Source: Periplaneta americana (lineage: Eukaryota > Arthropoda > Insecta > Blattodea > Blattidae). From it: a stretch of 64,000 nucleotides of DNA. The translations under genes and the position numbers were made by a program. The notes below the pieces were generated by a model. That model was not told the DNA's origin, searched no databases, and saw only the letters and a list, made by a program, of their open reading frames with translations. The DNA lies in the NCBI RefSeq assembly GCF_040183065.1, contig NC_091133.1, positions 136,582,306-136,646,305 on the forward strand, written 5' to 3'. Positions 1 to 10,394 of this stretch are shown here, piece after piece; position 1 is the stretch's first letter; every line of letters starts with the position of its first letter.

Positions 1-201
1 GATGGCTGTGTGATTGTTTGTATCTCCAAGTAATTAAATAAATGCAATAGTTGTTATTTCAAAAGGATGGCTGCGTAGTATTCACGGTATCTTCACTTCA
101 ATAGATATGGGTAACAATAATCTCAACTGAATTGCGAAATGTATCAAAACCATGCTACCAGTTCAGTGAACTCTACACTGTATGTTACGTAGTGAATGGA
201 T

Positions 202-780
202 TGTACAGCTTGTGCTAAATTACTGAATATCGTAAGTTTCATTCACGAAAATACCATTAAGTGTTGCAGTAAAGAGAGTGAAAAATAGGAAACCGATGTT
301 GACGCTATCTGTGAAGTGTTATCAGAATTAGTAGATGGAAACAATAAAATATTTTTTTTAATTAGTTAAAATTATTCTTGGACGAAACGAACAAATTATA
401 AATGAATTGAGAGAAAGGAATAATATCCTTACAAAACACACAGCATTAAGTTATTAACTGAACATTCATCCAGTTTAAAGCTATCATATGCACATTAAAA
501 AGGCGAAAGTGGTTGTGTTAAAAAAAATTTCCACAGAAAAGCAAAGTAGTTGGGATAGCGTTAAAATAGTAATAAAAAACAAAATGCTGTAGTTAGTGAT
601 TCGCTACATGATCCAGTGCTAACATCTCGGAACGAAGGACCAAACAATTCAGAAGATCAAGGACGAAGTGCTCCCAGCGAAAAGGTTAACAATTTTCGTA
701 AGTCAAACCGACGTCCGAATGTTGTTGGTTGTTTCATGATAAAACGAGATGTCAGTTGTAGAAAGTTCCGTCGAGAATAA
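202..780 (+). pseudogene. Decayed LINE ORF1-like coding remnant
   Basis: Translated pieces in shifting frames read like a non-LTR retrotransposon ORF1. The first piece (from 202) has paired cysteines (CTACAKLL, then KCC) like the start of a PHD-type zinc finger. An acidic stretch with DVDAICEVLSELVDG follows near 293-350. A coiled-coil-like piece (NEQIINELRERNN) lies near 380-425. The last piece, 565-780, is an open frame of about 71 codons, rich in Ser, Asn and Arg, ending at TAA. Stops and frame changes separate the pieces, so no protein is made. The family assignment is inference from composition and order only. No endonuclease or RT domain follows, because a TIR element begins at 916. It could instead be a decayed host exon cluster. 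Confidence 0.4.
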
Positions 781-915
781 ACGTCTCACATTAAAAAGTG
801 TGAGCTACTTAAGCTTATAACTACGGAGGCCATCAGGAGATCACAATGTGTGAGAAATTTTCTGCTCTATGCAAACTTACTAATCAAAACTGAAATGAAT
901 AATGCTTAGATTTAA

Positions 916-1811
916 GGGGAGAGATGGTATTTTTTTTTTTTACTTTTTTCCTATTTGGTGTAAAATATTAGGCCTAATTTTTTGTATGTAGAGACCTCAT
1001 AGCTGTAGCAACTGAACCAGATATAAATATTTTGAAAAAAAAATTATTTGGGGGCCCAAATTTGAAAAAAAAAATACGCAATGCAGGATTGTACTAAATC
1101 TGATATATCTAAACAGTTTTTAAAAATAGATCCAAACAGTGCAATGTATTTGTAAAAAAAACCGTTCTACAAACTATCTGTAAAAGAATTTTGATATTGG
1201 TCCCTACGTTTGTAAAATAAACAATTCAGATTTAATAACAATTTTCTGATTTCCTTTCTTGCAAACTAACGGACGTATCCTTTAAATGAAATCAACTAAG
1301 AAAATTCTGTTACAGAGAAAAGTTTCCTAACAGTCTAAAGAATGTGTGTTCTAAATTTCATGCATGTAGGCCTATCTTTAATAGTTCAGAAATTATATCC
1401 ATTTTTGTCTGGCAATGTAGCAAAAAAAATTAAGTTACTAGAAACCGATAAAAGGGGGCGTGTGATTTAAAAATCCATAGCGGAGGAAGTTTAAAAATGA
1501 CGTCTCAACATCAGATAAGGACACAAATACCCACAAACTATTATGCAATGTATTCCACACAGATCAAAGAGTATTTTAAAGAAAAAAAAAATTCAAAATT
1601 TAATTTACAGGAAACAACTATAAAAGTGAGCGAGTGATTTAAAAATCCACAACGCAGGGAGTTTAAAAATAGCGTCTCAACATCCGATAAGGGCACAAAT
1701 ACCCACAAAATTTATGCAATGCATTCCAAACATATCACAGGGTATTTTAAAGATAAAAAATGTTTTTTGAAAATTTACTCATTTTTCACCAAAAAATACC
1801 ATCCTCTCCCC
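916..1811. mobile_element. TIR DNA transposon, non-autonomous, TAA target duplication
   Basis: The left end reads GGGGAGAGATGGTATTTTT. The right end, reverse-complemented, reads GGGGAGAGGATGGTATTTTT. Both ends are directly flanked by TAA (913-915 and 1812-1814). A 3 bp TAA duplication with G-rich ends fits the PIF/Harbinger pattern, so that superfamily is an inference. The 896 bp body has no transposase frame. It is A/T-homopolymer rich and contains an internal tandem duplication described separately. Confidence 0.72.
1441..1778. repeat. Two-copy internal tandem duplication, about 170 bp period
   Basis: The segment beginning at 1441 is repeated beginning at 1611. Shared words include GTGATTTAAAAATCCA, AGTTTAAAAAT, GACGTCTCAACATC/GCGTCTCAACATCC and CACAAATACCCACAAA. 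Copies differ by scattered substitutions, so the duplication is old. It lies wholly inside the TAA-flanked element at 916-1811. Confidence 0.8.
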
Positions 1812-1815
1812 TAAA

Positions 1816-3300
1816 GGATTATGTGAAGACCGTAGTTAATATCTGATACCTCCGATGTTTCGAAATAACTCACAGCTAATCCAATCTGACAAAATCAAGT
1901 CGAAAACTGAAATCAAAACAAAGAGGAAACAGTTGAAATATGGTCCCTGACATTATGATGTGATATAACACAGCGTTTCAAATTATACTCCTGATCAAAT
2001 GCAGCAGATTGATCAGCATAATGGATTTTCAAGACAACCACTTACATCAATTACACTATTCTGCCATCTAGCGACTGCAAAAGAAGTCACGTTATAACCC
2101 TTATGGAATTGCACAGAGCAACTGTACTTCCACCTAGCAGTCGTTACCAAAAATGCCTTTTTGACGGTAGTTGTTCTCATTTTATGTTGCCATTTCATAA
2201 TATTGGAATAGCCAATCTGTATGTCATCAGGGAGTATAATTGCAGTGAAATTCCTATACATGATAAATGTTTGATTAAATACTTTGCTGGAGATTTTACC
2301 ATCTTATACTTGTTTCCTTTCAAACTCTAAATTACACACCAGAGCTTTCGTCCCTGGGGGCACATGAATCGCATGCTAGTTCACGCTGACGGCCCTCCCT
2401 ATTGTGAAGTTGTGTACCAATGCAAATAATTTTTCATGCAGTCTGTAAACACAGCGGGTCATTGTTTGCGCTGACACATGTATTCGAACTGGTGGCAGCA
2501 GTTTGCTTGAAAGTTGCAAACTTCAATTTTGTGTTGTAGTATAAATCATTGCAATTCGTTGCAAACTCGCGGAATAGCTAAATGCATCACACGTACACAA
2601 TGTACAAACGGCATATCGATGCGAGTGATAAATCATGCACGGCGAACGTGCGATCAATAAAAACAGCATAATGGCTATTAGCTCATTTGGCCAACAGGCG
2701 TCTAGCGCGTCGGCACAATTAATTAAATGTTCAATCTTCTGTTAAGTCAACTGCACCAATTTGGTTACTTTAATTTCTTTGTCTAAAAATAGGTTTCGAT
2801 GTTCAATTATTTCTCGTGAAATTCTTCACAGGCTACGTACTAGTCACAGCGTCCAACTCCAAACGCGTCATAATGATTCCTAACACTTCGCTCCAAGCAT
2901 ATGCCGTCATTATTTTCTTGCTTAACGTACATATGTCTAGCATTTCGATTGAATTTCGTTAACTGTTGGAGCATATTTGAAAAACGTGGGCCACAATATT
3001 ATTGCGAAGCAACAGTAAATATTCTCTTTACGATTCTGCACGGTTGGTAACACTGCACCTGAAGTGTAATGCTCCCTATAATGTTTAATTATTTCAGAGA
3101 ATATGAATAATATTACAGTTTCTAATCGACATCGTTTAACTAAGAACTGCCAGACCAACCTCCTTCTGTCCTTGTAACCGGAATTCTTTTATAATCTGCA
3201 AGACATTCATCTACTGAAAACGCCCTCTATATTGAGATTGAAATGTTTACTTATATCTTCTCGTCTTGATGTTAAAACTACTATCGAATAGCATAAATTA
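1816..3300. other. Unassigned AT-rich stretch, no gene recognised
   Basis: Short open frames here (under 85 codons) show no family resemblance, no domain motif and no consistent codon pattern. No inverted repeat or tRNA-like box was seen. Slightly GC-richer words near 2340-2700 may be old repeat or unique sequence. Confidence 0.4.
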
Positions 3301-3784
3301 TTTTATGCTCGACCATACCGAAATGTAGTAATTATACACCTGGTAGCAGTCCTTTAATGCCTGTCATTAAAGTACGTCTATTCATTAAAGCTCAGGTTTT
3401 CGATTATTCTCGGATATGCAACCGAAAGACAACTAGCAAAACGTCACGCAGGCTGGAAATACAATACTGTCGCAGAAGGTTATGTTCTGTTACTATAATA
3501 ATTAGCGTTAATTGTAAATAATATTCAAATAAATTCAATTTGTCATCTCGTTTTTCAATGTTCGAATTCAATTTCAAGGTTATATCAAGTCTAACGTTTA
3601 TCTTACTCTCGAATATAAATCAAGGTCGTCGACATTCGTTGCCCGGAAAAAATCAATACTTTCGCGTCTGCGCACATCTCACAATTTACGAGATTGCACA
3701 AGGTCAGTTCGCTCCCCAGTCACATAAGAATTACATGAATACTTATGAATAGTTTCAAGTTAGAAATATGGTCGAGCATAAAAA
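3301..3784. mobile_element. Candidate MITE with 17 bp terminal inverted repeats
   Basis: TTTTATGCTCGACCATA at 3301-3317 is matched in reverse complement at 3768-3784 (TATGGTCGAGCATAAAA). The 484 bp between them has no transposase motif. No target duplication could be fixed. The ends could also be internal arms of a larger element that includes the hairpin immediately to the right. Confidence 0.5.
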
Positions 3785-3798
3785 GTCGTATGAAACTT

Positions 3799-3895
3799 GT
3801 CTATAATGGTAATTAAGACGCTCGTATGAAAATTATGAAACTCGCTTGCGCTCGTTTCATAAACATCCTCACGTCTTAATTACTATCATTATAGG
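3799..3895. repeat. Imperfect hairpin of about 97 bp
   Basis: The left arm TCTATAATGGTAATTAAGAC pairs with a right arm containing GTCTTAATTACTATCATTAT. A nested inner pair is ATGAAAC/GTTTCAT around CTCGCTTGCGCTC. It abuts the 17 bp-TIR element and may belong to the same mobile family. Confidence 0.5.
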
Positions 3896-4124
3896 CTCGT
3901 TGCATAATGTACTAATCTTCCGTTATTTTGTGTCAGAAAAGTGACCTGAGAAACCTTAATTTCTTAATTATTAAACTTTCCACAAACTTGATCAGTTATA
4001 TTTATGAAATCTCAAAAACACTCATACCGTACAGATGACACACCCCTATTCATTTTTCATTGTGAGTGGTTCGCAACAATCTCTTGCTCATTTATTAATA
4101 AATAAGAGATATATTTTATTTCCC

Positions 4125-4440
4125 TTAACCACCGTTCATGGGCAGCAAAGTTACCGCCACAGTTCACACATTTCGCTACTATCTGGAAGGTCACGGGTTC
4201 GGTTCCTGATGGGTCACGAATTTCACTAATGCTCTAAGCCTTCCGGCCGCACTGTGGCTCTGGGGCTTACTCTGTCTGCAACAGGAAAAGAGTGCCACAG
4301 GGTATTTCCTTGGGGGTAACACGTAGGACTCACATCCCTACCCCTACTAATGTCCACTATCTGCAAATAGTGGGAACCTCCACACCCCGCTGCCCTGCAG
4401 ACTTCTATGACCTGAACTGGATACTTTTTATTTTCAACGA
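4125..4440 (+). mobile_element. tRNA-derived SINE, plus strand
   Basis: A good RNA polymerase III B box, GGTTCGGTTCC, lies at about 4194-4206. It follows a tRNA-like leader that includes a weak A-box region near 4150. The body downstream (CTTCCGGCCGCACTGTGG, CACATCCCTACCCCTACT) is GC-rich compared with its surroundings, as SINE bodies often are. The open frames across it are repeat artefacts. The exact 3' end is not resolved. Confidence 0.65.
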
Positions 4441-4522
4441 GTATAATTCCAGACAAATTTATTTACTAAGCACCAGTATGAGATCAATACTTGTGTTTGC
4501 ATCCTAATCCAGCAAAATAATA

Positions 4523-4948
4523 TACAGGGGGAACTGTAAGTAAAGTCATTAATTTCATAGGGTTATTCTTTCAAATATTTCAAACCAAATAAAAGTTTAA
4601 TACAATTTTGCTCGTTTATGCTTCCATTTCGAGATAAAAACTGTTTTATGTGAAACAGATATCGTGTTTTCGGAGAGCCATTGATTGAATTCCCAATATG
4701 TTAATCAATTTAAGAGAGCAGTGTATTATGATAAATTATTGAAAGAATGTAGCTCTCCCCTTAAATGTGCAGCAATTTGGCCCGAAGAAATGTAACATTG
4801 AACAATTCCTCTGCAGGATGAAAAGTTATTATATTTGTTATCTCGGAAATGAAGTAAAAACGATCAAAATTTATTAAACCTTTTTGCTTGAAATGTCTCA
4901 AAGAATAACACCTTGAAATTAATGACATTACTTATGGTTCATCTTGTA
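4523..4948. mobile_element. Long-TIR MITE flanked by TA
   Basis: The left arm from 4523 starts TACAGGGGGAACTGTAAGTA. The right end, reverse-complemented, starts TACAAGATGAACCATAAGTA. Similarity continues inward for roughly 115 bp (both arms hold GTCATTAATTTCA and GTTATTCTTT). TA lies immediately outside each end (4521-4522 and 4949-4950), as expected of Tc1/mariner-type insertion. There is no coding capacity in the 426 bp. Confidence 0.7.
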
Positions 4949-4956
4949 TACCCATC

Positions 4957-5870
4957 TTACTTACTTACTGGCTTTTAAGGAACCCGGAGGTTCATTGCCG
5001 CCCTCACATATGCCCAGCATTGGTCCCTATCCTGAGCAAGATTAATCCATTCTCTATCATCATATCCCACCTCTCTCAAATCCATTTTAATATTATCTTC
5101 CCATCTACGTCTCGGCCGCCCTAGAGGTCTTTTCCTATCCGACCTCCCAACTGATATTCTATATGAATTTCTGGATTCGCCCATATGTGCTACATGTCCT
5201 GCCCATCTTGAACGTCTGGATTTAATGTTCCTAATTATGTCAGGTGAAGAATACAATGTGTGCAGTTCTGTGTTGCGTAACTCTCTCCATTTTCCTGTAA
5301 CTTCCTCTTAGCCCCAAATATATTCCTAAGCACTTTATTCTCAAACCTCTTAACCTCTGTTCCTCTCTCAAAGTGAGAGTCCAAGTTTACAACCATACAG
5401 AACAACCGGTATTATAACTGTTTTATAACTTCTAACTTTCAGATATTTTGACAGCAGACTGGTGATAAAAGCTTCTCAACCGAATTATAACAGGCATTTC
5501 CCATATTTATTCTGCGTTTAATTCCATCCGAATGTCATTTATATTTGTTACCGTTGCTCCAAGATATTTGAATTTTTCCATCTCTTCAAAGGATAAATTT
5601 CCAATGTTTATGCATTCATTTCGTACAATATTGGTCATGAGACATAATCATACACTTTGCCATTTAGAGATTTACTTCCAAACCTATCTCTTTAATTGTT
5701 TCAAGTAAAATTCCTAAGTTTTCCCTAATAAGTTAGTTGTGTATTTTCTCCTAACATATTCACGTCACCCGCATAGACAAGCAGCTGCTGTAACCCGCTC
5801 AATTCCAAACCCTCTCTGTTATCCTGGACTTTCCTAATTGCATATTCTAGAGAAAACTTAAAAAGGTAAT
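4957..5870 (-). mobile_element. 5'-truncated RTE-like LINE, 3' half of RT ORF
   Basis: On the minus strand this copy runs from the RT palm region to the C-terminus and a (TAAG)n 3' tail at 4957-4969. Recognisable parts, 5' to 3', are [13 protein letters not shown], then [15 protein letters not shown] (the YADD active-site box with its second residue pair read as GD), then the thumb/C-terminal region with SPDIIRNIKSRR, GHVAHMGES, RPLGRPRRRWEDNIKMDL and a final AMNLRVP. Several frameshifts break it, and only 4975-5256 stays open. Seven other copies of the same family occur in this window. RTE clade is inferred from the short 3' UTR with a tetranucleotide tail. Confidence 0.85.
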
Positions 5871-5900
5871 AGTAATTGGGGAGGCCGAGACGTAGGTAAA

Positions 5901-6190
5901 AAAAAGGTAAAGGTAAAGGTATCCCCGTAACATGCCATGAAGGCACTTGGGGGGCATGGAGGTAGAGCCCCATGCTTTCCATGACCTCGGCACTAGAATG
6001 AGGTGGTGTGGTCGGCACCACACTCTGACCGCCTTTTACCACCGGGAAAGACCCGGTACTCAATTTTATAGGAGGCTGAGTGAACCTCGGGGGCGTTCTG
6101 AAAGTTTGGCAACGAGAAAAAATCCTGACACCACCTGGGATCGAACCCCGGACCTTCCAGTCCGTAGCCAGCTGCTCTACCAACTGATGG
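5901..6190 (-). mobile_element. tRNA-derived SINE, minus strand
   Basis: Read on the minus strand, it begins with a tRNA-like head: A-box region CAGTTGGTAGAGCAGCTGG, then B box GGGGTTCGATCCC about 45 bases on. The 3' end is a (TTTACC)n-like tail at about 5901-5920. Beyond the tail lies a 20-odd base piece of the RTE-like LINE (GGGGAGGCCGAGACGTAGG) in the opposite orientation to the neighbouring LINE copy. The long minus-strand frame 5725-6183 is a fusion of SINE antisense and LINE sequence, not a gene. Confidence 0.75.
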
Positions 6191-6342
6191 TATTATAAAT
6201 ATGGTAAGCCGCTATAAAGTCCACCGATGTGGTCTCGTGGTACCGTGTTCGCTCCCGAACTCAGCATATTATAAATATTGTAAGCCGCTATAAAGTCCAC
6301 CGATGTGGTCTCGTGGTACCGTGTTCGCTCCCGAACCCAGCA
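6191..6342. repeat. Tandem duplication of a 76 bp SINE head
   Basis: The unit starting TATTATAAAT at 6191 recurs at 6267 with near identity, including TAAGCCGCTATAAAGTCCAC and GATGTGGTCTCGTGGTACC. The duplicated block contains the A-box-like GTGGTCTCGTGG, so the SINE downstream has two copies of its promoter head but only one body. Confidence 0.85.
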
Positions 6343-6898
6343 GGCCGGGTTAGATTCCCCGCTTGGGACAAGTTGCTTGGGAGAGGTTTTTTCGAAGTTT
6401 TTCCCTCACTCCTATGTATGAATGGTAACTTTATCAGGCGTATGGAACCTCACTCATTCTCGCCACTTCCTTTCCCTCCCTCATCATTCTTTCTTCATCA
6501 TTCCGGTTGTCTTCCTTGGTTTTCAGATCGCGCCTGCGGCGGCTCTCCGAAGCTCCTGACGCTCTCGGCCGGCCTCCATGGATATGCCAAAACATGGTAG
6601 TTGGTGATTCAGCAGCGGAACCCACCGGGAGGGGTGGCCTACACCTCAGACCGTTGGCCAGATGGGAGGAGTGGCGTACACCTCAGACCGTTTGAGGAGG
6701 GATGTGAGGGGGGCCTGTTGGGGTACACGGACTTGGAGGGATGTCGGAACTGGTCGTTAGGGTATTGGGGGTTAGGTCGGTTCGGCGTGTGTGCGCGGTC
6801 GTTGGACTACAACTCATCCCAGGAGCGCATAATAGACCTCAGGTCGCGGTGCATAGGGATATTCCCTCCCAGCCTCGTAGAGAGAGAAAAAAAAAGCC
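6267..6898 (+). mobile_element. SINE-like repeat with GC-rich body and A-rich tail
   Basis: A tRNA-like head (A box near GTGGTCTCGTGGTACC, B box GGTTAGATTCC at about 6349) leads into a GC-rich body. The repeated phrase TACACCTCAGACCGTT occurs at about 6640 and 6679. The unit ends in GAGAGAGAAAAAAAAA near 6890. Open frames on both strands are by-products of high GC. The boundary between a short SINE and the rest of the body is not certain. This could be a SINE fused to a second repeat. Confidence 0.6.
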
Positions 6899-8518
6899 GT
6901 TATAAAAGCCTGGAGAAGGAAGTTCATGTCTTAAAAAAATGTATTGTCCAATAAAAGGGAATTCCCTGAACCAGCCATGAACTGCGATCAGACGCAGTAG
7001 ACGTTGACACACTTCAACAAGTGTATTCATTCATGCCACATCAAAGTGAGACTGACCACGTTTGGTCGTGTTTAATTCTAATTGTCTATCGACAACAGAT
7101 CAACACTGCAACTATTTTCACATGAGGAATTTCATTGCATTCACTATAGCGTTATTGCTATTAAATATAATCGCATGTGCTAAATCGTATTCTGTGTCAA
7201 TTATGATGACGCTATTGTTTTTCTTAAGACATAAACGTCTTAACTGTATTTTGCCCACTGAAGGTGAGATGCGGTTATTGAGAATATAAAAATCCTTTGC
7301 TTCAAGTTCGCGTCCATGATTATTAATATTAATCTTTCCGTCAACAAAAATCAAACAAAGAAAATTCGGAAGAAATTATGGCACCAGTTGCGGACAAAAG
7401 AACGAAGTACGCCTACCTATGTACTTTATGTAAGTAATCTACGATATTTGTAAATTCAATAAATCAAGTATATTTGTCTTTGTAATTCATTTAAATAGTA
7501 TTGTAACTTAAATTGCCTCCAATCAAGAAACCAAGTATATTCCCTATGTATCTTGAATAGTATCAGCATGATAAGTCATAAATTCTGTTAAGTTGGAGTA
7601 AGTCATAGTCTTCTAACGGACGCAGTAGCCAACGGTTCTACAAGTCATCCGACATAAGTGAAACTGAACTAGTGTGCAGTAAGAAACGTCCACAACGATA
7701 TTTATTTAAATTATGAGAATTCTACTTCATGTTTACAAATTTCGACAGCAGTATCGAAAAATTAAACCTGTACGTACAGCATTTTGAGGCGGTTGGTTGC
7801 GATGTCACAGGCAAAACCGGCTGACAAGTGAGCTGCAAACACGGACAGCCTATGTTCACACGGCCTTAAAAACATTCAAAGCAAGGAATTGGAAGTAAAT
7901 CAACCATTTGTTCGCAAATATTACGAATCCCCTTTTAATCGGTTAAAATGTTAATTCAGTGCTGAAGAGCTTCGGTTTGCGGGGGGGTGGGGGAGTTTAT
8001 TTTTCACTCGACCCAAATATCCTCCCGCTGCTTTTTTGAATTTGGTGTCCACTTTTGAGCATAAAGTGTCACTATCACTACCGCAGTGGAATCCAAATAC
8101 TAAAATTGAACAGGTTCAGGGAATCGAAAATAGCATTCGATTAGTTTGACAAATATTCACTCAACCACGGACAGCAGTGCGGGGCTGATAAACAATGCAA
8201 ATGGAACAAGCGTGTTGCCCTGTTGCCAAGTAGTGTGTGTTTACCGCGAGCGAGAGAGATAAAATGTACACTTTTAGTAGAGCTGCGAATTTTCCAAGCT
8301 GACACATTCCCCACCAAACAAGGACTGCTGGGCACATTATCTGCTTCGATGACGCATTTTTCTGAGTACGCTAGGCTCTAAACTTCAGAAATCCACAAAG
8401 TTCCATTTACGACATATTTTAACAGGTTATATAACGACACTGATTCAACTACTGGATTATTTACCGGTGGTACATAAGGTCCAGGAATTACTTGACGTTT
8501 GCTTTACAATTCGGAAGA
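6899..8518. other. Unassigned stretch, no gene recognised
   Basis: No frame over 80 codons and no recognisable motif. A short ATG-led frame near 7378 runs into GTAAGT, which resembles a splice donor, but there is nothing to support an exon. A poly-G run lies at about 7979-7995. Confidence 0.35.
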
Positions 8519-8592
8519 CCTATGTATGTACAGTATGTATATATGTATGTACAGTATGTATGCATGTATGTATGTATGCATGTATGTACACA
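8519..8592. repeat. (TATG)n-rich microsatellite
   Basis: Repeats of TATG and GTATGTAC lead directly into the 5' truncation point of an RTE-like LINE copy. This causes the tyrosine/methionine/cysteine-rich N-terminus of the frame beginning at 8499. Confidence 0.9.
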
Positions 8593-8909
8593 ACGCAGAG
8601 CTGCACGCATTGTATTCTTCACCTGACATAATTAGGAACATTAAATCCAGACGTTTGAGATGGGCAGGACATGTAGTACGTATGGGCGAATCCAAAAATG
8701 CATATAGAGTGTTAGTTGGGAGGCCGGAGGGAAAAATACCTTTGGGGAGGCCGAGACGTAGGTGGGAAGATAATATTAAAATGGATTTGAGGGCGGTGGG
8801 ATATGATGGTAGAGACTGGATTAATCTTGCTCAGGATAGGGACCAATGGCGGGCTTATGTGAGGGCGGCAATGAACCTCCGGGTTCCTTAAAAGCCTGTA
8901 AGTAAGTAA
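8593..8909 (+). mobile_element. RTE-like LINE 3' end with open C-terminal frame
   Basis: The 5'-truncated copy begins in HNAELHALYSSPDIIRN and stays open to the natural stop at about 8891. It has GHVVRMGES, LGRPRRRWEDNIKMDL and AMNLRVP, then AAAAGCCTG and a (TAAG)n tail. It is the least damaged C-terminus of the family here, but it has no RT catalytic residues and no function of its own. No target duplication was found. Confidence 0.88.
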
Positions 8910-9666
8910 GTATTATGCAAGAATTTAATATTTGCGTTTCTCCATTTTTTTTTAATGTTTAACATTTCACTTCTATTTACTCATAAGATATCCTACTTAT
9001 TGAATTTATTAATGCATTTCATTATTCATATAATGTTAGCAATTGAATTCCAAAGTTTCTATGGCGGCAGTCTCTGTGTTCTAATGAGGTGAATCAAATG
9101 AATTCCGGATATGAAGACTCTCTCCTTTCCCCATACGGATGGAAAAACAAACACTTCAAAAATAATTTACACAAAAAAATTGTGTGATAACATGATATAC
9201 CAGCATTAATATTACTATCTTGGAAAATCTATTTTCCGCACAATGGCGTTTATTATTCCGACCACACGTGTTAAAATGTTCAGAATTAACTGCACAATGT
9301 AAAACGCAGATTATGCCAGTTAGAAACCCCGGGCAGATGTGATTGACAGCGGAGCGTTTGTGTACGATAGTCATGAATAGTCATGGAAATAATTCAATTG
9401 CATCTGTTAATGTGGGACAGGTCACAGGATCGACACTCGTTGTGGCTATTACTGCATATGGATTCAAATGAGCCCCCAACAGGGTGTACACTACGAGGTG
9501 CCTGATAACAACTCTGGTAGTGTGCACTACGGAATACCTGAAAATGGCTCCGATTGTTGATGAATGAAAGAATGCATGGTACGTAACGTCTGGACATGGA
9601 CGGAATAGTGTGTGCACTGTAAGACTGCATAATGCTTGGAAGTGGTTACTAATCAGCGTTACAGAC
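8910..9666. other. Unassigned stretch
   Basis: Two overlapping minus-strand frames (9381-9668 and 9394-9630) have no family resemblance and overlap in different phases, which argues against real coding. Nothing else is visible. Confidence 0.35.
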
Positions 9667-10394
9667 ACAGCGAGATTTAATTTAAAAAATATTGATCTTT
9701 CACATTTTTACAAAGACAGGGATTTGGAAATTTGTGCTGTTGAATTAGAAAATTTCCATTCGGTAATGAGTTTTGGAATAATATTCTATGCAAATTCTAC
9801 AGATAGTAACAATCTGTTCCTACTACAAAAAAGAGTAATTAGAATAATAGTGAGTCCCAAACCTAGGGAATCGTGCAGGACCATTTACAAAAACTACAAA
9901 TAATGCCCATGGCTTGTCAGTACATTTTTTCATTAATAAACTTCCTCGTATGTAATCGTGAAAATTTTGTAAATAATTCAATAGTTCATAGCATAAATAC
10001 ACGTCAAAAATGACCTTCAAACTTCATCAGAAGTCTATCGTGCTACCAAAAAGGAGTGCGTTATATGACAGCAAAACTTTTTAATAGCCTTCTTATGGAT
10101 ATAGAAAATGAGACTCAAAACATAACATTATTTAGGACCAAATTTAGGAGTACTTAATTTCTCACGCCTTCTATTCTATAGGTGAATTTATGGCATTCAA
10201 CAGCGCTTCATGAATATTTGTCTTGTATTGAGTATTGATACTAAAATTTTGTGTAAAACTCGTCTGTATATAGTATTTCAACTAGAATGTGACTATAATT
10301 AAGACTTTATTGTACTATTAAAATTCCTTTTTGTTTACGATGCTCCATATTCTAGTTGTGAAACGATGTACCAATACCATGGAATGTAAATACA
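9667..10394 (+). mobile_element. Jockey-like LINE RT C-terminus and 3' UTR, interrupted
   Basis: From 9667 translated pieces match the post-RT C-terminal region of Jockey/CR1-like LINEs: SVMSFGIIFYAN, LLQKRVIRIIV, KPRESCR. After a stop at 9901-9903 they continue in other frames as LPMACQYIFSLINFL, SIVHSINTRQK and VRYMTAKLFNSL, up to about 10160. An A/T-rich 3' UTR follows to 10394, where a mariner is inserted. Sequence after the mariner (from 11708, AGTAAATGTAATACAATAC) reads naturally as the rest of this tail. Frameshifts and stops make it a dead copy. Confidence 0.72.

Noticed and set aside
5725..6183. 152-codon minus frame
   Set aside because: It is a chance fusion of antisense SINE and LINE sequence, not a gene.
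5901..6190. tRNA gene on the minus strand
   Set aside because: A and B boxes are tRNA-like, but no complete cloverleaf with paired acceptor stem is seen. The body and tail identify a SINE. The same applies to the heads at 4.2, 12.4, 19.1, 20.3, 21.2, 39.8 and 45.1 kb.
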